Below are positions 14,062 to 21,396 of a stretch of 23,421 bases of DNA, piece by piece (position 1 is the stretch's first letter; every line of letters begins with the position of its first letter). The notes beneath the pieces were generated by a model. The model searched no databases. It saw only the letters and a program-made list of their open reading frames with translations, and was not told the DNA's origin. The position numbers were made by a program, and so were the translations under genes. The DNA comes from JAWLBW01 sp041687475 (GTDB taxonomy: Bacteria > J088 > JAWLBW01): contig JAWLBW010000029.1 in assembly GCA_041687475.1 (NCBI GenBank), positions 1 through 23,421 on the forward strand. The letters are read 5' to 3'.

Positions 14062-14654
14062 GGCTGGTCTTCCGCGGAAGTGAGCGTGACGGTCTCGCCG
14101 CTGCGGCTGTAGGTGCGTCCGCATTCACGACAGGTTGCCTGGTCGCCCGAGAAGGTAAGAGAGATGCCGCAAACGCAGACCCAGCCGTGCAGGCGGGCCG
14201 GGTTGCCGTATACGAGCGCGAAGTCGGGCACGTCGCGGGTCACGACGCTGCCGGCGCCGACGAAGGCATAGCGTCCGACCGAGTGACCGCACACCACGGT
14301 GGCGTTGGCTCCGATGGAAGCGCCTTTTCTGACGCGGGTTTCACGGTATTCGTGCTTGCGTGAAACGAAGGCCCGGGGGTTCATCACATTCGTGAACACC
14401 ATGCTGGGGCCGCAGAACACGTCGTCTTCGAGCACGACCCCGTCGTACACCGACACGTTGTTCTGAATGCGCACGTTGTTGCCGATGACGGCCCCGCCGC
14501 CGACGTTTACGTTCTGGCCGATGCTGCAGTTCTGCCCGATGCGGGCGCCCGGAAGAATGTGGCTGAAATGCCAGATCTTCGTGCCCGCGCCGATTTCGCA
14601 GGGCTCGTCAACGTAGCTCGATTCGTGAATGAAATAGGGAAGGTCGCCGGTCAT
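14058..14654 (-). CDS. wbpD: UDP-sugar N-acetyltransferase, left-handed beta-helix (WbpD-like)
   Basis: Acetylates the 3-amino group made by WbpE, using acetyl-CoA. The 198-residue protein consists of hexapeptide repeats (about residues 13-150: IGAGTKIWHF, IGQNCSIGQNVNVG, IGNNVRIQNNVSVYDGV). The FTNVMNPRAF segment at 87-96 and the final VYGNPARLHGW are typical of WbpD. The C-terminus adds a zinc-ribbon-like tail, C160-x-C162 and C175-x2-C178. The ATG at 14654 is used here; a TTG at 14660 lies nearer to GAGAGG (5 nt against 11 nt) and is a real alternative that adds two residues. The 3' end overlaps the aminotransferase start by 4 nt. Confidence 0.93.
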   Translation of the reverse strand: MTGDLPYFIHESSYVDEPCEIGAGTKIWHFSHILPGARIGQNCSIGQNVNVGGGAVIGNNVRIQNNVSVYDGVVLEDDVFCGPSMVFTNVMNPRAFVSRKHEYRETRVRKGASIGANATVVCGHSVGRYAFVGAGSVVTRDVPDFALVYGNPARLHGWVCVCGISLTFSGDQATCRECGRTYSRSGETVTLTSAEDQP

Positions 14655-14701
14655 CTGCAATCTGGCCTCTCACTCATTCAAGCAGAATCGCCGCGGCGAA
14701 G

Positions 14702-15727
14702 CTATGCAAGCGGCGACGGAGCAATGTTCACCGGAAGGCCGCCGTTACGCAGGCTTTCCTGTGCGGCCTCGAGAATCTTGACCACCCTGAGCCCGTCGAG
14801 CCCGTCGGAACGGGGCGTACGGTCGTTGGCAACGCAGTCGACGAAGTGGGCGCATTCGACGGCCAGGGGCTCCTTCGCCGGAATATGCGGAAGGTGAATG
14901 TCGCCCTGCCTTATCGATAGAAATTCTGCGTACGAGGCGTAGTCCTTGGCGCTTGTGCCCTGCACGCCCTTGTCGAAAATCTTGATTTTCTCGGGCGCCA
15001 TGTCGTCGAAGACCACCATGCGCGACTTGCCTACCACGGTAAGCTTCCGGTCTTTGTGGGGGTCGAGCCACGACACGTGAATGTGCGCCATCTTGCCGTC
15101 GGCGAAGTGCAGGGTGGCAAACACCACGTCTTCGATTCCCGGCTGCAGGTACGTCTGGCCGGTGGCCCGCACGGTCTGCGGCTCCTGACCGAGCAGATAC
15201 AGAATGATCGAAATGTCGTGGGGCGCCAGACTCCACAGCGCGTTTTCATTCGAGCGCACGATACCCAGGTTCACGCGCTGCGAATACATGTACATGACAT
15301 CGCCCAGTTCGCCCCGGTCGATGTAGTCCTTCAGCCAGTTTACGGCCGAGTGGTATTCCATCAGGTGGCCGACCATCAGCTTGCGATTGTGCTTGCGGGC
15401 GGTGGCGACGAGGGTTTCGGCATCGGCGGCGTTCAAGGTCAGCGGCTTTTCGACGTACACGTGTTTGCCGGCTTCGAGCGCCTGCTTCGCCAGGGCGAAA
15501 TGTGAAGGCGCGGGGGTCGCGATAACTACCGCGTCGAGCGCCGGATCGGCCAGCGCCGTCTCGATATCGGCTACGGCCTTGACGCCCGGGTACGCAGCTT
15601 CGGTGCGTGCGCGCACGCTCTCGCTCGTGTCGACGACATAACGAAGGTGGCCGCCGGGAACGGTAGCGTAGTTACGCACCAGGTTCTTTCCCCAGTAGCC
15701 GGCGCCGACGATTGCAAGTTCAACCAT
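14702..15727 (-). CDS. wbpB: Gfo/Idh/MocA-family NAD-dependent sugar dehydrogenase (WbpB-like)
   Basis: A 341-residue oxidoreductase with an N-terminal Rossmann motif (GAGYWGKN at 8-15), the family motif VEKPLTLN at 92-99 with its catalytic Lys, and the C-terminal domain motif APHDIS at 168-173 with the conserved His170. In the WbpB role it oxidises C3 of UDP-GlcNAcA to the ketone that WbpE aminates. The family is broad, so the substrate is inferred from position: the next three genes are WbpD, WbpE and WbpI. It lies 23 bp after the decarboxylase gene and about 47 bp before the acetyltransferase. The ribosome binding site is weak. Confidence 0.88.
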   Translation of the reverse strand: MVELAIVGAGYWGKNLVRNYATVPGGHLRYVVDTSESVRARTEAAYPGVKAVADIETALADPALDAVVIATPAPSHFALAKQALEAGKHVYVEKPLTLNAADAETLVATARKHNRKLMVGHLMEYHSAVNWLKDYIDRGELGDVMYMYSQRVNLGIVRSNENALWSLAPHDISIILYLLGQEPQTVRATGQTYLQPGIEDVVFATLHFADGKMAHIHVSWLDPHKDRKLTVVGKSRMVVFDDMAPEKIKIFDKGVQGTSAKDYASYAEFLSIRQGDIHLPHIPAKEPLAVECAHFVDCVANDRTPRSDGLDGLRVVKILEAAQESLRNGGLPVNIAPSPLA

Positions 15728-15750
15728 GAATGAATCCGGAAGGTGTGGGT

Positions 15751-16701
15751 TCAGGAAGGGGGCTGCGGGTCGGTGGTCAGGCGGTTGCGAAAATCTTCAA
15801 TCGTTCGCGCGAGCCCCTCGGCCAGCGGTACGCGAGGCTCCCAGCCGAGTTCCTTCCGGGCCAGCGTAAGGTCGGGCCGGCGGCGGGTCGGATCGTCTTC
15901 GGGAAGTGGACGCTGGACGATGCCCGAACCGTCGAGCAGTCCGTTGACCTGTTCGGCCAGCTGCCGCACGGTGTATTCGGTATCGTTGCCCAGGTTCACC
16001 GGACCGGTAAAACCGGTGCGGTTCATGAGGCGCACCAGACCGTCGATAAGGTCGTCGACATAGCAGAACGACCGGGTCTGCGAACCGTCGCCGTAGATGG
16101 TAAGCGTCTGGCGCCGCAGGGCCTGAATGATGAAGTTGCTGACGACGCGACCGTCTTCGAAGGCCATGCGGGGGCCGTAGGTGTTGAAGATGCGGGCAAT
16201 GCCCACATCGACCCCGTACTGGCGATGGTAGTCCATGCAGAGGGTTTCGGCCGCCCGCTTGCCCTCGTCGTAGCAGGCCCGAATGCCCAGGGGGTTCACG
16301 TTTCCCCGGTAACCTTCGGGCTGGGGGTGCATCTCGGGATCGCCGTAAACTTCGCTGGTGCTGCTGAAAACCAGACGCGCCTTGTGTCTGCGCGCCAGGT
16401 CGAGCATGTTCAACGTACCGATGACGCTCGTGCGCATGGTGCGCACCGGGTCTGCCTGATAATGCTGGGGACTGGCGGGGCAGGCAAGGTGGTAAATCGC
16501 GTCGACCTCGAGGTCGAGGGGGTGCTCGACATCGTGGCGTACGATGCGGAAGTCGGGTCTCGAAGTCAGCGACGAGACAAAGCGCTCGTCGCCTGTCTGA
16601 AAATTATCGAGACAGATGACTTCATGGCCTTCGCCGAGAAGACGTTCGCACAGGTGGCTGCCGAGAAAGCCGGCGCCGCCCGTCACCAGAATGCGCTGCA
16701 T
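15751..16701 (-). CDS. UDP-glucuronate decarboxylase (UDP-xylose synthase)
   Basis: An extended short-chain dehydrogenase of 316 residues. Features are the NAD-binding GGAGFLGSHL at 8-17, SSTSEVYGDP at 113-122, catalytic Tyr144 and Lys148 in YDEGK, and ARIFNTYGPRM. The segment HLACPASPQHYQADPV at 71-86 is the hallmark of UDP-xylose synthases, which convert UDP-glucuronate to UDP-xylose through a bound 4-keto intermediate. It is not ArnA-like, as it has no formyltransferase domain and lacks that substrate motif. It is the first gene of the six-gene minus-strand operon, so UDP-xylose probably joins the diacetamido-uronic acid in the same surface glycan. Confidence 0.92.
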   Translation of the reverse strand: MQRILVTGGAGFLGSHLCERLLGEGHEVICLDNFQTGDERFVSSLTSRPDFRIVRHDVEHPLDLEVDAIYHLACPASPQHYQADPVRTMRTSVIGTLNMLDLARRHKARLVFSSTSEVYGDPEMHPQPEGYRGNVNPLGIRACYDEGKRAAETLCMDYHRQYGVDVGIARIFNTYGPRMAFEDGRVVSNFIIQALRRQTLTIYGDGSQTRSFCYVDDLIDGLVRLMNRTGFTGPVNLGNDTEYTVRQLAEQVNGLLDGSGIVQRPLPEDDPTRRRPDLTLARKELGWEPRVPLAEGLARTIEDFRNRLTTDPQPPS

Positions 16702-16722
16702 AGGTAATCCGGAAAACAGTCG

Positions 16723-16728
16723 ATTCTA
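16723..16728 (-). promoter_or_regulatory. Extended -10 promoter of the sugar operon
   Basis: TAGAAT (16728-16723 on the minus strand, 5 of 6 matches) is preceded by TGC, giving an extended -10 element that can do without a strong -35 (none is visible). Transcription would begin near 16716, about 15 nt before the ATG at 16701, so the leader is short with only GGA as ribosome binding site. Confidence 0.45.
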
Positions 16729-16847
16729 GCAGAAAACCCCGGCAGCCACCATAAAGAGTAAGGCGGCACGGATTCGTCGATGCCCGAAATATGGGGACGC
16801 GGGCTCCGTCGCGCCGGTGCACAGTTGTTCACAAGCCGGGCTGTTGC

Positions 16848-16853
16848 TATGCT
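16848..16853 (+). promoter_or_regulatory. Extended -10 promoter of the acylase gene
   Basis: TATGCT (4 of 6 matches) is preceded by TGC (16845-16847 region), an extended -10. TTGTTC lies 17 nt upstream. The predicted start is near 16860, only a couple of bases before the ATG at 16862, so the message may be leaderless. That fits the absence of a clear ribosome binding site. Confidence 0.4.
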
Positions 16854-16861
16854 GAGTGCTT

Positions 16862-19522
16862 ATGTCGAAAGCCGCTGCACTTTTGAAATTGTTTTTTTTC
16901 TCGCTTGGTCTGCCGGCTTTGGTCGGTTGCTCGTCCGAGCTCTCGAGTGTCGCGACCTCGTCGCAGGTGTTTAAAGAGCGCCGGGCAGACGAAGTCTGGA
17001 AGCTGCCGGGGCTGCGCGGCAGGGTCGAGGTGGCGCGCGATGTCTATGGCATTCCGCACCTTTATGCCGAAAACCGTCACGATCTCATGTTGGTGCAGGG
17101 CTACCAGGTGGCACGCGACCGGTTCTGGGAAATGGACGTTTTTCGCCGGGCCGGAACGGGCAGGCTTTCGACCCTGGTAGGGCTTCTGCCGGTGGTTACC
17201 GACTTCGACGAGCTGTTTCGCGCCATCAACCTGACCGAACGCGGCACGATGGCGTACGACGAAATCTATGACGCCATGCGCGAAGATGATCGCGAGTTGC
17301 TCGATGCCTACACGGCAGGCGTGAACCTGTACCTGTCGCACGCGGCCACGGGCAGGTACGGAGCGACGGTGCCGCCTGAATATCACGAGCTGGTGCTGGG
17401 CATGCTCTTTCAGCCCACCGTGTTCGACATTCCCGCGTGGGCTTCGCAGGATATCATCGCCATCGGCCGCTTTCAGCAGTGGTTGCTATCGGGCAGCACC
17501 TACGAAGACGAGCTGGTGCTCGGGCGGCTGTACGACGTATCGGTTACCCGGCCCGCGCTGTGGAACGCGCTGGCGCGCTTTCAGCCGGCGGTAACCGTAG
17601 CCACGCTCGACGATTGGCCTTACCTGTCGTCTTCTGCCGGATCGGCGCCTGTTCTGCCCGAACTCGCCCCCGCCTCGGAACGCGATCTGCGGCCCGCCCT
17701 GCGAAAGCTCGACCGAATGCGCGAGGCGCTGCCGCTGCTCATGTGGCCCGACAACGGCTCGAACAACTGGGTCATCGGCGGCTCTCGCAGCGAGAGCGGA
17801 AACGTTCTCTTGGCCAACGATCCGCATCTGGTTCTTACCAATCCCCCGCTTTTCTACCAGGCCCACCTGAATACGAAAAAGCTGGGCGAAAGCGACAAAG
17901 ATGGGTGGAACGCCTACGGCGTCGTGTTTCCGGGCATTCCGGTCTTCATGATTGCGCACACCGAGCGTATTGCCTGGGGGGTGACCGTGCTCGGCTACGA
18001 TGTCGCCGACGTGTACGAAGAAACCCTGACGCCCGACGGCGCCGCCGTGTTGCGGGGCGATACCACGATTCCCATCAAGTACAGTGAGCAGCGCTATTGT
18101 CACGGGTATTCCGACCAGTGCATCGACCGGCCGCTGCCGTGGGTTCCCGGTCACGGTCCGCGCATTGAGGAAGACGGGGCGTACCTGACCCTGCGGTGGA
18201 CCGGCATGGAGCCCACGCAGGACTTTCGCGCCTTCATCGACCTCATGACCGCCGACAATGTCTCCGAGGCCATGGACGCCGTTGCCGGATTCAAAGTGGG
18301 GGCGCAATCGTTTGTAATCGGCGACGTCGAGGGAAACATCGGCTACTTCGGCAGCGCGAACGTGCCTGTTCGCGACCCCCGTTGCCCGCGACCGCCCTAC
18401 GTGCCCCTCGACGGCGCGAGCGGATTGTGCGAATGGCAGGGTTACCTGCCCCGCGAGCAGCTGGTGCAGGCCTACAATCCGGCGCGCGGCTATGTCGCCA
18501 CCGCCAACAACGACATCGTGGGCTCGACCTTCGACAACACGACCTGGGGTACCGACGAGCCCTACTACTGGCACACCCGCGATGCAGGGTTCCGCATCGG
18601 CCGTATTACCGAGCTCATCGAAGAGAAAGAGAAGCTGAACAAGGCCGACATGGAGCGAATCGCCGCCGATACCCTGTCGGTCGAAGGCTCGCTTCTGGCG
18701 CCCCGACTTGTCGATGTGGCGCAGGAAGCGCCCGAGTTGATTACCGAAGACATGGCCGAAGCGCTCAGGCGGCTCGACGGGTGGAAGTACGGCACGCCCA
18801 CCGGACTGCCCGACCCCATTTCAGGCGAGTTACCGTCTGCCGACGCGGTCGAAGAAAGCATTGCCGCCAGCATTTACTACACGTGGATTCGCATGCTGGG
18901 CGCCCGATTCACCGACGACGAATTTGCCGCCGTCGGCATCACGCGGGGCTTCGAAAGCGACGGATATGACGCCATGGGCATCGTTCGTGTCGCCCTGTAC
19001 GCCTTCGACAATACCGAGGCCGCCTTTCTCTGGGACGACATTCGAACACCCGACCACGAAGAAACCCGCGCCGAGGTCATGCTGGGCGCTCTGGCAGACG
19101 CACTTACATGGTTGACCGAGCGCTTCGAAACCGATGACCAGTCGGCGTGGACCTGGGGCACCCTGCATTACGTTCGCTTTTTCGACCCCTACGGTCTGCT
19201 GGGCGCCAATCTGCGCTCCATCGGGCCCTACCCCAACGACGGCGGTATCGGAACGGTCGACGCCGCGAACTACCTGTTCCTGAACGATTCCTACGTGCAG
19301 GTCTCGGGGCCCCAGATGCGCATGGTTACCGAGCTTGATCCGGCTGGAGTCAAGTCGTTTAACTCGCTGCCGGGCGGGCAGATTCATGACCGCTTCAGCC
19401 CGCACTACGACGACCTGGTGCCCTATTGGATGCAGAACCGCACCTACGCCGTGCCCTTTGCCGACGACGATGTACGCGAAGCAATGGAAACCCTGACGAT
19501 TGCCTTGCCCGCCGTCGATTGA
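16862..19522 (+). CDS. Penicillin acylase family Ntn hydrolase, lipoprotein
   Basis: An 886-residue precursor of the penicillin G acylase / acyl-homoserine-lactone acylase family, which hydrolyses amide bonds of acylated molecules. The signal peptide ends in LVGC (Cys23, then Ser), so it is predicted to be outer-membrane anchored. The alpha-chain region is near residues 50-240 (DVYGIPHLYAENRHDLMLVQGY). Ser300 in DNGSNNWVIGG is the expected autocatalytic nucleophile of the beta chain (codon at 17759-17761), followed by LLANDPHL and, further on, the VATANND motif expected to supply the oxyanion-hole Asn. Both chains are complete. The substrate could be an AHL, a lipopeptide or a beta-lactam; sequence alone does not decide. 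A GTG two codons upstream is a less likely start. The TetR gene follows after 27 bp. Confidence 0.92.
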   Translation: MSKAAALLKLFFFSLGLPALVGCSSELSSVATSSQVFKERRADEVWKLPGLRGRVEVARDVYGIPHLYAENRHDLMLVQGYQVARDRFWEMDVFRRAGTGRLSTLVGLLPVVTDFDELFRAINLTERGTMAYDEIYDAMREDDRELLDAYTAGVNLYLSHAATGRYGATVPPEYHELVLGMLFQPTVFDIPAWASQDIIAIGRFQQWLLSGSTYEDELVLGRLYDVSVTRPALWNALARFQPAVTVATLDDWPYLSSSAGSAPVLPELAPASERDLRPALRKLDRMREALPLLMWPDNGSNNWVIGGSRSESGNVLLANDPHLVLTNPPLFYQAHLNTKKLGESDKDGWNAYGVVFPGIPVFMIAHTERIAWGVTVLGYDVADVYEETLTPDGAAVLRGDTTIPIKYSEQRYCHGYSDQCIDRPLPWVPGHGPRIEEDGAYLTLRWTGMEPTQDFRAFIDLMTADNVSEAMDAVAGFKVGAQSFVIGDVEGNIGYFGSANVPVRDPRCPRPPYVPLDGASGLCEWQGYLPREQLVQAYNPARGYVATANNDIVGSTFDNTTWGTDEPYYWHTRDAGFRIGRITELIEEKEKLNKADMERIAADTLSVEGSLLAPRLVDVAQEAPELITEDMAEALRRLDGWKYGTPTGLPDPISGELPSADAVEESIAASIYYTWIRMLGARFTDDEFAAVGITRGFESDGYDAMGIVRVALYAFDNTEAAFLWDDIRTPDHEETRAEVMLGALADALTWLTERFETDDQSAWTWGTLHYVRFFDPYGLLGANLRSIGPYPNDGGIGTVDAANYLFLNDSYVQVSGPQMRMVTELDPAGVKSFNSLPGGQIHDRFSPHYDDLVPYWMQNRTYAVPFADDDVREAMETLTIALPAVD

Positions 19523-19549
19523 TTTACCTGTTCCCGAACGAGTGAACGA

Positions 19550-20185
19550 ATGGCTCGAAAGAAAAACGGAGACCGCGCGCGCAACACCGACACCCGCGCA
19601 CGCATTCTCGAATCAGCCGAAGACGCCTTTGCCTATTATGGATTCAGCGGCGCCAGCCTGCAGGATATCGCCGATCGCGTCGGTATCAAAAAGGCTTCCC
19701 TCTTCTACTACTTCAAGGGGAAGGAAGAACTGTACGGCGAAGTGATTCAACGCGTTTTCCGGGCCCTCGAGGGCATCTTCTTCCCTACCATCAACGATAC
19801 CGAGGCCGGGTACGCGCAGAAGATTGAAAAGATGATCGGCGACACGTTCGATCTGCTGGCCCAGCACCCGAACTACGCCCGCATGCTGTATCGCGAGCTG
19901 CTCGATAACGAAGAAGCCGTGGCCGAAACCTCGGCGTTGCTGTTCGGGCCGCTGTTTCAGACGTCGGCCCAGTTTCTTCAGCAAGGCATTGATGATCGAC
20001 AGCTGAAGCCCATCGACCCGATGCACTTCATCATTTCGACCCTTGCCGCCACTACTTTCTTTTTCATTTCGGGGCCGCTGGTCGAGCCGCACTGGCAGCG
20101 TGAGGTGTTGAGCGAAGCGGTGCTCGAAGAGCGCCGCCGCGAGCTGCTGACCTACTCGCTGAACGCCATTCTGCCCGAGAGGTGA
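19550..20185 (+). CDS. TetR family transcriptional regulator
   Basis: A 211-residue regulator with an N-terminal helix-turn-helix at about residues 17-65 (ILESAEDAFAYYGF, SLQDIADRVGIKKASLFYYF) and a C-terminal ligand domain (70-205), typical of TetR repressors. The C-terminal part resembles no subfamily that I can name. It lies 27 bp after the acylase gene, so it is probably co-transcribed, and it converges on the acyl-CoA dehydrogenase cluster. Likely targets are its own operon or that fatty-acid cluster (inference). The ribosome binding site is weak. Confidence 0.93.
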   Translation: MARKKNGDRARNTDTRARILESAEDAFAYYGFSGASLQDIADRVGIKKASLFYYFKGKEELYGEVIQRVFRALEGIFFPTINDTEAGYAQKIEKMIGDTFDLLAQHPNYARMLYRELLDNEEAVAETSALLFGPLFQTSAQFLQQGIDDRQLKPIDPMHFIISTLAATTFFFISGPLVEPHWQREVLSEAVLEERRRELLTYSLNAILPER

Positions 20186-20223
20186 CCGGCGGCTCGATAC
20201 CGACGTGTTCCGCCCCCCGACGG

Positions 20224-20248
20224 CTGCTCGTGCGATCGGCTTGAGCAG
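20224..20248. terminator. Candidate hairpin in a convergent gap
   Basis: CTGCTC (20224-20229) pairs with GAGCAG (20243-20248) around a 13-nt loop, extendable by one G-U pair. It lies in the 94-bp gap between the TetR gene and the converging APH-like gene. Only scattered T residues follow, so intrinsic termination is doubtful. Confidence 0.25.
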
Positions 20249-20279
20249 ATCAATCATTCACCGCTGCTGCGCCCACGGT

Positions 20280-21344
20280 TCAGAGACCCGATTCCTGCGC
20301 CACCCGCCAGGCCTCGTTGGCCAGCACGTGCACGCCCATGATCATCATGGCAAAGCGTTCGTCCTTGGTGTGGCCCTGCTTGTATCGGTGGTAAATCTGC
20401 TGTGCCACGACCGCGGTCTTGAACAGCGCGAACGCGTAGTAGAAGTCCAATCTCGAGATGTCGGCGCCGGTCAGTTCGGCATAGCGTTCGGCCAGCTCGC
20501 GGCGGGTGGGTGAACCGGGAATGTTGGTGGGCACGAACTTGACCATCTGCATTTCGGCCGAGTCGTCGGTCTGCACCCAGTAACCCAGGGCGGTGCCCAG
20601 GTCCATGAGCGGATCGCCGATCGTCGACATTTCCCAATCGAGTACGCCGATGACCTTCGTGGGATCACGGGGATCGAGCACGATGTTGTCGTACTTGTAG
20701 TCGTTGTGAATGAGGGCGGCTCCCGTATCGCCGGGAATGCGCGCGGCCAGCCACTCGGCTACCTGCTCGACGGCCGGAATTTCATCGGTCTTCGAATTGA
20801 AGTAGCGCTTCGTCCACCCGGTGACCTGTCTTTCGACATAACCCGCGGGTTTGCCGAGATCGCCGAGGCCGGCTGCCTCGTAGTCGAGCTTGTGAATGGC
20901 GGCAAGGTTGTCGATGAACGACATACCCATGGCGTGTACCTGCTCGGGCGTGAGGTCGAAGCCGTCAGGAAGATCCTTGCGCAGAATGAGACCCTTGATG
21001 CGCTGCATGATATAGAACGGCGCGCCGAGCACGTCGCCGCTTTCTTCATACACCAGCGGACGCGGGGCCTGCGGGTATACCTTGTGCAGCTTCGACAGAA
21101 TGCGGAACTCGCGGCCCATGTCATGCGCCGTTGCAATCTTCGCACCGAAGGGGGGCCGCCTGAGCACCCATTCGTGTCCGTCGATACGAAGCAGGTAGGT
21201 CAGGTTCGAATGACCGCTGGGAAACTGCTCGATCTGAATGTCGCCCGCCGCCTCGGGGGCGGTCGAAGCCAGATAGTTCCGCAGGGCGACGACGTCGAGT
21301 TCTTCGCCCTGGCGCGGCGGCCGGGTCTTATCTTCGATTTGCAT
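20280..21344 (-). CDS. Aminoglycoside-phosphotransferase-like kinase (ACAD10/11-associated)
   Basis: A 354-residue protein-kinase-like-fold phosphotransferase. The nucleotide-binding lobe contains FPSGHSNLTYLLRI at 41-54 and WVLRRPP at 59-65. The catalytic loop is HNDYKYDN (His213, Asp215, Asn220) and the metal-binding motif is VLDWEMSTIGDP with Asp236. All the usual catalytic residues are present, so it is probably active. This subfamily sits beside acyl-CoA dehydrogenases in bacteria and is fused to one in vertebrate ACAD10/ACAD11, where the kinase is linked to phosphorylating 4-hydroxyacyl-CoA. Antibiotic resistance is therefore an unlikely role. It is the third gene of the operon, with AAAGG ahead of the ATG at 21344. 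Confidence 0.9.
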   Translation of the reverse strand: MQIEDKTRPPRQGEELDVVALRNYLASTAPEAAGDIQIEQFPSGHSNLTYLLRIDGHEWVLRRPPFGAKIATAHDMGREFRILSKLHKVYPQAPRPLVYEESGDVLGAPFYIMQRIKGLILRKDLPDGFDLTPEQVHAMGMSFIDNLAAIHKLDYEAAGLGDLGKPAGYVERQVTGWTKRYFNSKTDEIPAVEQVAEWLAARIPGDTGAALIHNDYKYDNIVLDPRDPTKVIGVLDWEMSTIGDPLMDLGTALGYWVQTDDSAEMQMVKFVPTNIPGSPTRRELAERYAELTGADISRLDFYYAFALFKTAVVAQQIYHRYKQGHTKDERFAMMIMGVHVLANEAWRVAQESGL

Positions 21345-21353
21345 GAGACTACC

Positions 21354-21372
21354 TTTCGATTGCGAAAATCGA
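21354..21372. promoter_or_regulatory. Overlapping inverted repeats between acyl-CoA dehydrogenase and kinase genes
   Basis: TTTCG-ATTG-CGAAA (21354-21367) and TCGATT-GCGAA-AATCGA (21356-21372) are two overlapping perfect dyads in the 52-bp gap upstream of the APH-like gene. They could be a small mRNA hairpin or an operator. Confidence 0.25.
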
Positions 21373-21396
21373 TGCGTTCAGATGCGCCGAACGCCG

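Noticed and set aside
15751..16701. ArnA-type UDP-glucuronate oxidative decarboxylase
   Set aside because: There is no N-terminal formyltransferase domain, and the ACPASPQHYQADP segment is typical of UDP-xylose synthase.
15730..16707. A 325-codon plus-strand open frame
   Set aside because: It is antisense to the UDP-glucuronate decarboxylase gene, whose motifs are complete. Nothing in the antisense product is recognisable.
17486..18574. A 362-codon minus-strand open frame
   Set aside because: It is antisense to the penicillin acylase gene, which has all family motifs in frame.
20280..21344. Aminoglycoside resistance enzyme
   Set aside because: The protein has an APH fold, but its neighbour is an acyl-CoA dehydrogenase and it matches the ACAD10/11-associated subfamily, so resistance is not the likely function.
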